Of a stretch of 23,082 nt of DNA, positions 1 to 7,498 are shown piece by piece. The translations under genes were made by a program, and so were the position numbers. The stretch's first letter is position 1. Every line of letters starts with the position of its first letter. Under the pieces are notes generated by a model, which searched no databases, was not told where the DNA came from, and saw only the letters and a list, made by a program, of their open reading frames with translations. Source of the stretch: Gemmatimonadales bacterium (GTDB lineage: Bacteria > Gemmatimonadota > Gemmatimonadetes > Gemmatimonadales > GWC2-71-9); the NCBI GenBank assembly GCA_013812695.1, contig JACCSZ010000002.1, positions 1 through 23,082 of the forward strand, read 5' to 3'.

Positions 1-497
1 CCGACCACCACGGCGTTGGCGCCCCTGGTGTCGATGTCCGAGCGGAGCAGCATCTGCTGGACCCCGTACGGGGTGGCGGGCTTGAGCGCCGTCGGGTCGC
101 CGATGCTCAGCTTGCCGACGTTCACCGGATGAAACCCGTCCACATCCTTGGCGGGGTTGATCGCGTTGAGGATGCGCTCGCTGCGAATATGCGCCGGCAG
201 CGGCAGCTGCACGAGGAAGCCGTGGATCCGCGCATCGGTGTTGAGCCGCTCCACGACGTCGAGCAGCGCGGCCTCGCTGGTCTGCTCGGACAGGCGAACC
301 GTCTCGGAGTGCATGCCGGCCTCCTCGCACGCCTTCCCTTTCGCCTTGACGTAGACCTGGCTCGCCGCGTTCTCGCCCACGATGACGACCGCCAGCCCCG
401 GCTTCCGCCCTTTGACGCTCACACGTTTGACGCCCTCCGCGACTTCCGCGCGAATGGCATCGGCCAGGGACACCCCGTCGAGAATGCGGGCGCTCAT
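1..497 (-). CDS. folD: Bifunctional methylenetetrahydrofolate dehydrogenase / methenyltetrahydrofolate cyclohydrolase (3' part beyond the left edge)
   Basis: FolD interconverts 5,10-methylene-, 5,10-methenyl- and 10-formyl-tetrahydrofolate in the cytoplasm, feeding purine and formyl-Met synthesis. About 165 N-terminal residues are visible, beginning MSARILDGVSLADAIRAEV. Family landmarks are present: the catalytic Tyr/Lys segment (SQVYVKAKGKACEEAG), VQLPLP, and the substrate-site segment AKDVDGFHPVNVGKL. The visible part ends in the start of the NADP-binding half (GANAVVVG), so roughly 120 residues should lie beyond the edge. The ATG at 497 overlaps the rny stop as ATGA, which fixes the start and implies translational coupling at the end of the pheS-to-folD run. 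The identification is secure; the missing C-terminal half cannot be checked. Confidence 0.96.
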   Translation of the reverse strand, partial: MSARILDGVSLADAIRAEVAEGVKRVSVKGRKPGLAVVIVGENAASQVYVKAKGKACEEAGMHSETVRLSEQTSEAALLDVVERLNTDARIHGFLVQLPLPAHIRSERILNAINPAKDVDGFHPVNVGKLSIGDPTALKPATPYGVQQMLLRSDIDTRGANAVVV

Positions 498-2074
498 CGC
501 GCGTAATCCACGGCTCTGGTCTCCCTGATGACGACGACTTTGATCTGACCGGGGTACTGCAGCTCGTGCTCGATCTTCCGGGCGATGCTCTCCGAGAGCA
601 GGGCCGCCGCCCCGTCGTCGATCCGCTCGGGCGTGACCACCACGCGCACTTCGCGCCCGGCCTGGATGACGTTGCTCTTCTCGACTCCTGGAAACGCGTT
701 GGCGATCTCTTCGAGGCGGGTGAGTCGCTTGACGTACGTCTCGAAGGCCTCGCGCCGAGCGCCCGGCCGGGCGCCGCTGATGGCGTCGGCGGCCTGGACC
801 AGCACCGACTCCGCGCTCTCGTGCGGGACGTCGTCGTGATGCGCCTGAATGCAGTTGATGACGGGACCCGCCTCGCCGTACCGCCGCGCCACCTCCACGC
901 CCAGCTCGACGTGGGTGCCCTCGTTCTCGTGCGTGAGCACCTTGCCGACGTCGTGGAGCAGCCCGCCCCGCTTGGCCAGCGCGACGTCCAGATGCAGCTC
1001 AGCCGCCATCATGCCGGCCAGCCAGGCCACTTCCTTCGAGTGATCGTAGATGTTCTGCCCGTACGAGGTGCGGTAGCGCATCCGTCCGATCAGCGTGATC
1101 AGCTCGGGATGCAGTCCGTGGATGCCGGTGTCGTAGGCCGCCTGCTCGCCCAGCTCGACCAGCTGCACCTCGAGCTCCTTCTGGGACTTCTGCACGATTT
1201 CCTCGATGCGGCCCGGATGAATCCGGCCGTCCAGAATCAGCGCCTCGAGCGACCGGCGCGCGACTTCGCGCCGGATGGGATCGAAGCAGCTCACGCTGAC
1301 CGTGTCGGGCGTGTCGTCGATGATGACGTCCACGCCGGTGGCGGTCTCGAACGCGCGGATATTCCGGCCCTCGCGCCCGATGATCCTGCCCTTCATCTCA
1401 TCGCTCGGCAGCGCCACCGCCGCCACGGTGCTCTCGGCCGTATGCTCGGCGGCCAGCCGTTGAATGGCCATCGAGATGATGCGCCGGGCATCGCGGTCGG
1501 CGCCGCGCTTGGCCTGCTCCCGGATGTCGCGGGCCAGCGCCTGCGCCTGGGTGCGCGCTTCGTCTTCCACCCGCTGCAGGATCTCCCGGCGCGCATCCTC
1601 CGCCGTGAGGCCCGCGATCCGCTCGAGCTTGACCCGCTGCTCCTGCGCCAGACGATCGGCCTCGCCTTCGCGTGCCCCGAGGGCCTGCTCGCGCTGGGTC
1701 AGCGTCTCCTCGCGCTTGGCCGACGCGCGCTCGCGGGTGTCGGCCGCCTCGAGCTTCCGCTCCTGCGCGCGCGCGCGCTCGTCCGCCCGGCGCTCGAGCC
1801 GCTCCCACTCCTCGCGCCGGCGCTGGACTTCACGGTCGAGGTCCTCGCGCTGTTTCAGCGACTCCATCTTGGCGGCGACCAGCACCTCGGACTTGGCCGC
1901 CTCGCCGTCTCGCGCCGCCTCGACCCGAAGCCGTTCCGCCGCGGCGCGGGCCGCGCCGAGGATGCCGGTGCCGGCCTGGCGCTGCCGGCGGATATTGACG
2001 GCGATCGCCGCGAGCGCGACGATCAGGCCGGCCACCGCGCCGACCAGCGCGGGCAGGAGCAGGTGCTCGGGCAT
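494..2074 (-). CDS. rny: Ribonuclease Y, membrane-anchored endoribonuclease
   Basis: RNase Y starts mRNA decay by endonucleolytic cleavage at the membrane in bacteria that use it in place of RNase E. The 526-residue protein has the full architecture: one N-terminal membrane segment (about residues 5-27) followed by a basic NIRRQRQ stop; a long charged Glu/Arg/Ala-rich coiled coil (about 35-205); a KH RNA-binding domain with its GxxG loop in GRIIGREGRNIR (229-240); and an HD phosphodiesterase domain with HDVGK at 374-378 and a later AHHDD. Length matches the family (about 520). The ATG at 2074 has GGAG about 7 nt upstream. It follows zapA by 11 bp and its stop overlaps folD. RNase Y beside zapA and folD is a common bacterial arrangement. 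Confidence 0.97.
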   Translation of the reverse strand: MPEHLLLPALVGAVAGLIVALAAIAVNIRRQRQAGTGILGAARAAAERLRVEAARDGEAAKSEVLVAAKMESLKQREDLDREVQRRREEWERLERRADERARAQERKLEAADTRERASAKREETLTQREQALGAREGEADRLAQEQRVKLERIAGLTAEDARREILQRVEDEARTQAQALARDIREQAKRGADRDARRIISMAIQRLAAEHTAESTVAAVALPSDEMKGRIIGREGRNIRAFETATGVDVIIDDTPDTVSVSCFDPIRREVARRSLEALILDGRIHPGRIEEIVQKSQKELEVQLVELGEQAAYDTGIHGLHPELITLIGRMRYRTSYGQNIYDHSKEVAWLAGMMAAELHLDVALAKRGGLLHDVGKVLTHENEGTHVELGVEVARRYGEAGPVINCIQAHHDDVPHESAESVLVQAADAISGARPGARREAFETYVKRLTRLEEIANAFPGVEKSNVIQAGREVRVVVTPERIDDGAAALLSESIARKIEHELQYPGQIKVVVIRETRAVDYAR

Positions 2075-2085
2075 CTGGATCTCCG

Positions 2086-2397
2086 CTAGGACGCGGCCGC
2101 CCGATGGCCGCGCTTGGAGGGAGGGAGCATGCGGGCGAACTCATCGGCCAGCTCATTCAGCCGGTCGGCCATCTGGTCGTCTCCGCGCCGAGCCTGAAAC
2201 AGCTCGTCGGTGATCGCCAGCGCGGCGAGGATCGCCGCCTTGTGGTTTTCGACCATCGGCAGCGAATCGCGGACCCGCTTGAGCGCGGCATCGAGGTAGG
2301 CGGCCACTTCCCGGGTGTACTCGGGCGGCAGGTCGGAGCGGACGCTGTACTCCTCGCCACCGATCGTCACCTTGACCGCCGGTTTCGTCTGGCTCAT
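2086..2397 (-). CDS. zapA: Cell division protein ZapA
   Basis: ZapA binds FtsZ and bundles protofilaments at the division ring. The 103-residue product starts MSQTKPAVKVTIGGEEYSV, the usual beta-strand opening of the ZapA globular head. A predicted helical region follows, including the characteristic MVENHKAAILAALAITDELF helix and a charged C-terminal coiled coil (MADRLNELADEFARML). Length and layout fit ZapA (about 85-110). The ATG at 2397 overlaps the stop of the upstream coiled-coil gene as ATGA, so its translation is probably coupled to that gene. A longer in-frame extension upstream is rejected because it would overrun that gene. The assignment rests on fold-level resemblance and the neighbouring rny and pheT, which commonly flank zapA. 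Confidence 0.88.
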   Translation of the reverse strand: MSQTKPAVKVTIGGEEYSVRSDLPPEYTREVAAYLDAALKRVRDSLPMVENHKAAILAALAITDELFQARRGDDQMADRLNELADEFARMLPPSKRGHRAAAS

Positions 2398-2711
2398 GCC
2401 GCGGTGCCTCCGCCGTGTTGCTCGAGAAACGACAGCCGCGCCGCGAGCACTCGCAGGCGCTCCTTGGCGGCGTCGATGCGGTGGCGCAGCGCGTGGTTCT
2501 CGGTCTCCAGGTCGATCACCCGCTGGCGCGATTCCTTGAGCTCCGTGCCCGCGACCACGCCACCGCTGGCCTGGGCCTCCTTGAGCTCCGCTTCGGCCTT
2601 GAGCGTCCGGCGCCGCCATGCCGCCAGCTCCTCCGCCATCGTGTGGAGCACCCGCTCCAGCTCGGCCAGCGCCGGCAGATCGGGCCGATCGTAGGAATCC
2701 GCCACGTTCAC
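2394..2711 (-). CDS. Small coiled-coil protein of unknown function, coupled to zapA
   Basis: I do not recognise a named family. The 105-residue product is almost entirely charged and helical. After a short N-terminus (MNVADSYDRPDLPALAELE) come heptad-like Leu/Ala spacing and Glu/Arg-rich stretches (TLKAEAELKEAQ; RVIDLETENHALRHRIDAAKE), interrupted by a Gly/Val loop (ASGGVVAGTE) that would split two helices into an antiparallel hairpin. There is no signal peptide or membrane segment. It starts with GTG at 2711, overlapping the pheT stop as GTGA, and ends overlapping zapA as ATGA, so it is a genuine member of the operon. Position and composition suggest a ZapB-like division partner or a ZapA-associated filament protein. 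That is inference only. Confidence 0.8.
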   Translation of the reverse strand: MNVADSYDRPDLPALAELERVLHTMAEELAAWRRRTLKAEAELKEAQASGGVVAGTELKESRQRVIDLETENHALRHRIDAAKERLRVLAARLSFLEQHGGGTAA

Positions 2712-5110
2712 CCTCCCGTGCGGGACGCGCCGTCCCGCCGCTGGACCCCGAGCTCCGTCGCCAGCGCGGCCAGCAGCCGCGACTCCGCGTCGTCCACCTC
2801 GCTGTCGCGCAGCGTGCGGTCCGGCGTGCGGAACGTGAGCCGGAACGCCACGCTTCTCGTGCCGGCCGGTAACTCCGCGCCGCGGTAATCGCTGTCCACG
2901 TCCACCCGCTCGAGCAGCGCGCCGCCGGCTCGGCGCAGCACGCTCTCCACTTCCCGCACGCGCACGCCCTCGGGAAGCAGCAGCGCGAGCACGCGCTCGG
3001 ACGACGGTGTCGCGGGGAGCGGCGCGAAGGGGGCTGGGCGGCGGGGCGCCGGATCGACCAGCAGCTCGAACCCGAACAGGGGCCCGGCCCAGGGCGGCGC
3101 GTCGGCCTTCAGCGGGCCGCCCTCACCCACGAGACGGCCCTTCCGGTCGCGAACGATCCAGCCCTGGGCTTCAACCTGCACTTCAGCGTCAGGAATTGCC
3201 AGAGCGACCGCCGCCTCGAGCCGGGCCTTGAGATCCCAGAGGTCGAACATCGCGTCCCCGCTGCCGGTCCAGTGCGCCGGCTCGCGGCGCCCGGTGAGCA
3301 CCGCGGCCACCCGCCGCTCCTCGCGCGGCCGCTCGCCCGGCGCTCCGGCCGCGAAGGCGGTACCGATCTCGAACAGGCGGACGTCGGCCACGCGGTTGGC
3401 CCAGTTGGCCTCGACCAGTCGCACCAGCCCGGGCAGCAACCGGCGCCGGAGCCACGCATCGTCGGCGGACAGCGGGTTGAGCAGGCGGACGCTGTCGGCG
3501 CCGTCGGCCGCGCCCATCGGCAGGCTCACGACCTCGTAGAAGCCTTCGGCCACGAGCCCGCGGCGCACCGACGAGCGCACCGCCTCCTCGGGCGCGTCGG
3601 GCAGGCGGCCAACGCGGAACCGCTGCAGCTCCGACGGAAAGTCGTCGTACCCATGGAGCCGGGCGATCTCCTCGATCAGGTCGATCTCGCGTCGAAGGTC
3701 CGGGCGCCACCCGGGCACATCGACCGCGATCCGGCCCTCCTCCGGCTTGCTCACCACGGTGGCGCCGATGGCCACCAGGTGCCGCTCGAGCTCGTGCCAC
3801 GGCAGCTCGATGCCGAGCACGCGGGTGACCCGGGCGGGCCGGAGGAAGATGCGCGGCGGATGCGTGGGCACCGGCCAGAGATCGAGCGGCGTCTCGACCA
3901 GCGTGCCACCCGCTGTGGCGAGCACCAGCTCGAGGCACCGCCGCATCGCCGCCTCGCCGCCCCAGAGGTCGATGCCGCGCTCGAACCGGTAGCTCGCCTC
4001 CGTGCCGAGGTTGAGGTCGCGGCGGGTGCGGCGGATGCGCGTCGGATCCCAGTAGGCCGCCTCGAGCAGGATATCGCGGCTCGCCGCGCTCACCTCGGTG
4101 CTGGCGCCCCCCATGACGCCGGCGATCCCGATGACGCCCTCGCTGTCGGCGATGGCCACCATCTCTCCGGTCAGGGGGCGCTCGACGGCGTCGAGCGTCG
4201 TCACCCGTTCGCCCGCGCGGGCCCGGCGGACCACGAGCGTGGCGCCGCGCAGGCGCGACACGTCGTACGCGTGCATCGGCTGGTTGAGCTCGAGCATGAC
4301 GTAGTTGGTGGCGTCCACCACGTTGTTGATGGACCGGACGCCGACCGACTCGAGCCGCCGCCGGAGCCAGTCGGGCGACGGGCCGACCGCCGCGCCCTGG
4401 ATGACCGCCGCGTGGAAGCGCGGGCACGACGCGGCGTCCTCGATGGCGAGGTGCAGGCCACCGACCGCGTCCGAGGCGCCCGTGAGACGCGCGGCCGGGA
4501 CGTCGACCCGGCCGGCGCCGGCGATCACTGGCAGCCGGAACGGCGCGCCGTACGACGCCGAGAGTTCCCGGGCCACGCCCTTGTGACCAAGCAGGTCCGG
4601 CCGGTTGGGCGTGACGTCCACGACCAGACGGGTGTCCGCGAGTACCACGGCGTCGAGGAGCGGCGTGCCCGGCGCCGCGTCGGTGTCGAGCAACAAGATG
4701 CCGTCATGCTCTTGCCCGAGTCCGAGCTCGCGCGCGGAGCACAGCATCCCCTCGCTCACGACCCCGCGGATCGGACGAGGCTCGATGCGGAAACCTTGCG
4801 GCCCCGGCATTCGCGTGCCCAGCCGGGCAAACGGATAGCTGCGGCCGGCGGCGACATTCGGCGCCCCGCAGACGACCGTGAGGGGCGCCCCGGTCCCGTC
4901 ATCCACCGTGGCGAGGCGGATCCTGGTGGCCTTGGGATCGGGATGCGGACCGACGTCGAGCACCCGGGCCACGACGAACGGCGCGAGCTCCGCATGCAGC
5001 GGCTCCACCGCGTCGACCGGCGCCCCGAGCATGGCGAGGCGGGCGGCGACATCGGCGGCGTCGAGGTCGCGGCGGAGGAACTCCTGGAGCCAGCGGAGGG
5101 AGATGTTCAA
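2708..5110 (-). CDS. pheT: Phenylalanine-tRNA ligase beta subunit
   Basis: This is the beta subunit of the alpha2beta2 phenylalanyl-tRNA synthetase. It binds tRNA-Phe and edits mischarged Tyr-tRNA-Phe. The 800-residue protein has all expected domains in order: N-terminal MNISLRWLQEFL; tRNA-binding OB domain (about 41-150, with CGAPNVAAG); B3/B4 editing region (about 215-385, with DVTPNRPDLLGHKGVARE before it); B5 domain (about 415-487, ending EEIARLHGYDDFP); the pseudo-catalytic core (about 500-690); and the C-terminal anticodon-binding FDX-ACB domain (about 698-793). The start is a TTG at 5110, overlapping the pheS stop as TTGA. A longer open frame extends upstream to 5866 but is pheS read in another frame. 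A GGAGG lies about 12 nt before the TTG. The stop overlaps the next gene as GTGA. Confidence 0.97.
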   Translation of the reverse strand: MNISLRWLQEFLRRDLDAADVAARLAMLGAPVDAVEPLHAELAPFVVARVLDVGPHPDPKATRIRLATVDDGTGAPLTVVCGAPNVAAGRSYPFARLGTRMPGPQGFRIEPRPIRGVVSEGMLCSARELGLGQEHDGILLLDTDAAPGTPLLDAVVLADTRLVVDVTPNRPDLLGHKGVARELSASYGAPFRLPVIAGAGRVDVPAARLTGASDAVGGLHLAIEDAASCPRFHAAVIQGAAVGPSPDWLRRRLESVGVRSINNVVDATNYVMLELNQPMHAYDVSRLRGATLVVRRARAGERVTTLDAVERPLTGEMVAIADSEGVIGIAGVMGGASTEVSAASRDILLEAAYWDPTRIRRTRRDLNLGTEASYRFERGIDLWGGEAAMRRCLELVLATAGGTLVETPLDLWPVPTHPPRIFLRPARVTRVLGIELPWHELERHLVAIGATVVSKPEEGRIAVDVPGWRPDLRREIDLIEEIARLHGYDDFPSELQRFRVGRLPDAPEEAVRSSVRRGLVAEGFYEVVSLPMGAADGADSVRLLNPLSADDAWLRRRLLPGLVRLVEANWANRVADVRLFEIGTAFAAGAPGERPREERRVAAVLTGRREPAHWTGSGDAMFDLWDLKARLEAAVALAIPDAEVQVEAQGWIVRDRKGRLVGEGGPLKADAPPWAGPLFGFELLVDPAPRRPAPFAPLPATPSSERVLALLLPEGVRVREVESVLRRAGGALLERVDVDSDYRGAELPAGTRSVAFRLTFRTPDRTLRDSEVDDAESRLLAALATELGVQRRDGASRTGG

Positions 5111-6174
5111 GCGCCGCCCGGCCTCCCCACCGCCTCGAGGAAGCGCATGTCGCCCCCGAGCAGCAGCCGGATATCGGGCACCCCGTATCTCAGCAACGCG
5201 ATGCGATGCGGACCCATGCCGAACGCCCACCCGGTGAACTGCTCGGAGTCGAGCCCGCAGTTCTCCAGCACCGCGGGATGGACCATGCCGCACCCCAGGA
5301 TCTCCATCCACCCGGTGCCCTTGCACGCCGCGCAGCCCGCGCCGTGGCATAGCTGGCACTCGACGTCCATTTCCGCCGAGGGTTCGGTGAACGGAAAGAA
5401 CGACGGCCGGAACCGGGTCTTCGTGGACGGGGAGAAGAACCGGTGGGCGAAGTGGTCGAGCGTCGCCTTGAGATCGACGAACGAGATGCCCTCGTCCACC
5501 GCGAGCCCCTCGATCTGCGCAAAGGCCGGGAGGTGCGAGGCATCCATCGCATCGTTGCGGTAGACCATGCCTGGAATCACGACGCGCACCGGGGGCGGCG
5601 AGGCCAGCAGGGTGCGGATCTGAACCGGCGACGTGTGCGTCCGGAGCAACAGCTTGCCCGCCCGCTCGCCGGCGGCCGGCGGCGCGTCGACGTACAGCGT
5701 GTCGTGCATGTCCATCGCCGGGTGGTCGGCCGGAAAGTTGAGCGCGAGGAAGTTGTACCACTCGGTCTCGACTTCGGGACCGGTGGCCACGGCAAACCCG
5801 AGCTCGCGGAAAATGTCGACGATCTCGTCCATCACCTTGGTCACCGGATGCTCCGCGCCGACCCACCGGCGGCGGCCCGGCATGGTGAGGTCCGCGCCCA
5901 TCGATTCGCGCTGTCGGGCCTCGGCTTCGAGCCCGATGGCGCGCTCGGCGAACGCGGCCTCGAACCGGAGCTTGAGCTGGTTCACCGCGGCGCCGTAGCG
6001 CTTCCGCTCCTCGACCGGCAGCGCGCCCAACGTCTTGAGCGCAGCCGTGAGCCGGCCGCTTTTCCGGCCCAGGATCGCGGTGCGCTCCGATTCCAGGGCG
6101 GCGGCGGTCAGGGTCGGGATCGAGTCGAGGCGCGGCAACAGCGCATCGAGATCGGGATAGCCGGTGGATGGCAT
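5107..6174 (-). CDS. pheS: Phenylalanine-tRNA ligase alpha subunit
   Basis: This is the catalytic alpha subunit of phenylalanyl-tRNA synthetase, a class II enzyme that charges tRNA-Phe. The 355-residue product has an N-terminal coiled coil (about 1-85) and the class II core. The core includes motif 1 near HPVTKVMDEI; HTSPVQIRTL; motif 2 (YRNDAMDASHLPAF); RPSFFPFTEPSAEMDV; a Cys pair in CQLCHGAGCAACKG; and motif 3 (GWAFGMGPHRIALLRYG). I place the start at ATG 6174 (MPSTGYPDLD), because its distance to the conserved ILGRKSG segment matches other PheS proteins. In-frame GTG 6210 and ATG 6207 are alternatives adding 12 and 11 residues. No convincing Shine-Dalgarno sequence precedes any of the three. 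pheS follows rplT, the order also seen in enterobacteria. Confidence 0.95.
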   Translation of the reverse strand: MPSTGYPDLDALLPRLDSIPTLTAAALESERTAILGRKSGRLTAALKTLGALPVEERKRYGAAVNQLKLRFEAAFAERAIGLEAEARQRESMGADLTMPGRRRWVGAEHPVTKVMDEIVDIFRELGFAVATGPEVETEWYNFLALNFPADHPAMDMHDTLYVDAPPAAGERAGKLLLRTHTSPVQIRTLLASPPPVRVVIPGMVYRNDAMDASHLPAFAQIEGLAVDEGISFVDLKATLDHFAHRFFSPSTKTRFRPSFFPFTEPSAEMDVECQLCHGAGCAACKGTGWMEILGCGMVHPAVLENCGLDSEQFTGWAFGMGPHRIALLRYGVPDIRLLLGGDMRFLEAVGRPGGA

Positions 6175-6323
6175 GGTCAAATGAGTGGGTGCTCGGGATG
6201 ACAACATCACAATGTGCTGGCCGAAAGCCGGGCTCCCTACGTCAACGGGGCCGCCCGCCGAGCGCGAACGGCCCCGTGCGGGCGGACAGCAACGAGCGCG
6301 GAATGTGCGCGCTTGGCGGCGCG
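6175..6323 (-). promoter_or_regulatory. rplT-pheS intergenic region with two mutually exclusive hairpins
   Basis: This 149-bp gap holds a perfect 9-bp inverted repeat, ACGGGGCCG at 6245-6253 against CGGCCCCGT at 6269-6277, with a 15-nt loop. A competing 8-bp pairing joins 6251-6258 to 6278-6285 and shares three bases with the first arm, so the two hairpins cannot coexist. A smaller GCGCGC hairpin (6307-6312 with 6319-6324) covers the rplT stop. Neither hairpin is followed by a U-run on the minus strand, so I do not call an intrinsic terminator. A TTGACG at 6245-6240 resembles a -35 box, but I find no matching -10. No Phe-codon-rich leader peptide is visible. Confidence 0.45.
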
Positions 6324-6677
6324 CTACTGATTGTTCTTGGCCACCTCGGCCAGGCTGGCGAAGGCGTCCGCGTCGCGCACGGCGAGGTCGGCGAGCACCT
6401 TGCGGTTGATCTCCACGCCACCCTTTTTGAGGCCCGCCACGAGCCGGCTGTAACTCAGGCCGTGCAGGCGGGCGGCCGCGTTGATGCGGGTGATCCAGAG
6501 CGCGCGAAAATCGGACTTCTTCTTGCGCCGGTCGCGGTAGGCGTACCGCATGGCCCGCTCGGCCGTTTCCTTGGCCGCCTTGTACAGCTTGCTCCGGCCG
6601 CCGCGCGCGCCCTTCGCGGCCTCCATGATCTTCTTCTTCCGGGCGTGGTGGGCCACACCGTTCTTGACGCGAGGCAT
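6324..6677 (-). CDS. rplT: 50S ribosomal protein L20
   Basis: L20 is an early-assembly 23S rRNA-binding protein of the large subunit, and in several bacteria it represses its own operon. The 117-residue product matches the family from MPRVKNGVAHHARKKKIM through the basic N-terminal tail (KGARGGRSKLYKAAKE; YRDRRKKKSDFRALWITRIN) to the globular C-terminus (AARLHGLSYSRLVAGLKK). Length is typical. An AAGGAG Shine-Dalgarno sequence lies about 7 nt before the ATG at 6677, beside the rpmI stop 9 bp upstream. As third gene of infC-rpmI-rplT it is the natural candidate to act on the infC leader upstream, though nothing here proves it. Confidence 0.98.
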   Translation of the reverse strand: MPRVKNGVAHHARKKKIMEAAKGARGGRSKLYKAAKETAERAMRYAYRDRRKKKSDFRALWITRINAAARLHGLSYSRLVAGLKKGGVEINRKVLADLAVRDADAFASLAEVAKNNQ

Positions 6678-6686
6678 GGTCGCTCC

Positions 6687-6881
6687 TTAGGCCTGAAGCA
6701 GGCGGTTGACGCGCGGGAAGTCCGCGGAGCTCACGAGGTCGCCCTTCTTGAGCCGATTCTTCCGCTTGCGCGTCTTCTTGGTCAGGATGTGGGTGTGATT
6801 GGCATGCCAGCGCTTGAGCTTGCCGGTCCCCGTCCGCTTGAACCGCTTCATGGCCGCGCGCTTCGTCTTCTGCTTAGGCAT
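6687..6881 (-). CDS. rpmI: 50S ribosomal protein L35
   Basis: L35 is a small basic protein of the large ribosomal subunit. The 64-residue product starts MPKQKTKRAAMKRFKRTGTG and has the family's KLKRWHANHTHILTKKTRKRKNRL core. Length is exactly typical (64-66). The ATG at 6881 is preceded by GGGGAG at normal spacing. A much longer open frame continues upstream to 7508, but it is infC read out of frame. It lies between infC (35-bp gap) and rplT (9-bp gap). Confidence 0.98.
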   Translation of the reverse strand: MPKQKTKRAAMKRFKRTGTGKLKRWHANHTHILTKKTRKRKNRLKKGDLVSSADFPRVNRLLQA

Positions 6882-6916
6882 GGTGCTCCCCTGGGTGGCG
6901 ACGAAAAATGATTGTC

Positions 6917-7438
6917 CTACCTGGGCGCGAGGACCATCGTCATGTTGCGCCCCTCGAGCTTGGCGTCCATCTCGATCTTGCCGACGTCGGCCAGGCTCGC
7001 CGCCACGCGGTCGAGCACGGCGCGGCCGAGGTCGAGATGGGCGATCTGCCGGCCGCGGAACATCATCGTCACCTTCACCTTGTTCCCGTCGCCCAGGAAC
7101 TCGCGCGCATGCCGGGTCTTGAAATCGAAGTCGTGATCGTCGATGCCCGGACGGTACTTCACTTCCTTGAGCTGAATGATGTGCTGCTTCTTCTTGGCCG
7201 CCCGTGCCGCCTTGGCCTCCTCGAACTTGAACTTGCCGTAGTCCATGATCTTCACCACGGGCGGGCGCGCGGTGGGCGCCACTTCCACCAGATCCAGCCC
7301 ACGTTCCAACGCCGCGGCCAGCGCCTCCTCGATGGGCAGGACACCCAACTGCTCGCCGTCGCCCGTGATCACGCGTACCGGGCTGATGCGGATCATGCGA
7401 TTGACACGGACTCGCTTTTCGCGTTCGTTCGTGGACAG
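6917..7438 (-). CDS. infC: Translation initiation factor IF-3, probable CTG start
   Basis: IF3 binds the 30S subunit and rejects non-canonical start codons and wrong initiator tRNA. The product has the N-domain (KRVRVNRMIRISPVRVI; LGVLPIEEALAAALERGLDLVEV; PPVVKIMDYGKF), a basic linker helix (FKFEEAKAARAAKKK) and the C-domain (IQLKEVKYRPGI; KVTMMFRGRQ; MTMVLAPR). I choose the CTG at 7438, giving 173 residues. A GGAGG at 7447-7451 lies exactly 8 nt before it, and this start keeps the conserved RVNxxIR segment. The first ATG (7396) would delete that segment and has no good ribosome-binding site. No ATG, GTG or TTG lies between. Rare start codons on infC (AUU in E. coli) are the known basis of IF3 autoregulation, so CTG is biologically sensible. 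Confidence 0.93.
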   Translation of the reverse strand: MSTNEREKRVRVNRMIRISPVRVITGDGEQLGVLPIEEALAAALERGLDLVEVAPTARPPVVKIMDYGKFKFEEAKAARAAKKKQHIIQLKEVKYRPGIDDHDFDFKTRHAREFLGDGNKVKVTMMFRGRQIAHLDLGRAVLDRVAASLADVGKIEMDAKLEGRNMTMVLAPR

Positions 7439-7446
7439 TGGGCGCG

Positions 7447-7451
7447 CCTCC
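7447..7451 (-). promoter_or_regulatory. Shine-Dalgarno GGAGG that fixes the infC CTG start
   Basis: A perfect GGAGG is separated by 8 nt from the CTG at 7436-7438 and lies 51 nt from the first ATG. It begins 9 nt after the U-run of the upstream terminator hairpin, so readthrough of that hairpin is needed to make a translatable infC message from the nearby promoter. Confidence 0.75.
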
Positions 7452-7460
7452 AGGTCGGAC

Positions 7461-7498
7461 AAAGAAAACGGGCACCCTCTCGGAACTCCGGGTGCCCG
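7461..7498 (-). terminator. Intrinsic terminator / attenuator in the infC leader
   Basis: On the minus strand a perfect 9-bp stem, CGGGCACCC (7498-7490) with GGGTGCCCG (7477-7469), encloses a 12-nt loop and is followed at once by TTTTCTTT (7468-7461). This is a classic Rho-independent terminator. It does not close the preceding gene: the upstream MBL-fold gene ends 174 bp earlier, and a promoter-like sequence lies between. It therefore stands inside the 5' leader of infC-rpmI-rplT, where an attenuator would be. Confidence 0.85.

Noticed and set aside
2708..5866. A 1052-residue PheT starting at 5866
   Set aside because: The first about 250 residues are pheS in another frame. The true N-terminus (MNISLRWLQEF) starts at TTG 5110 with a TTGA overlap.
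6175..6323. Phe-codon leader peptide attenuator for pheST
   Set aside because: No short reading frame with clustered Phe codons is visible on the minus strand, and there is no U-run after the hairpins.
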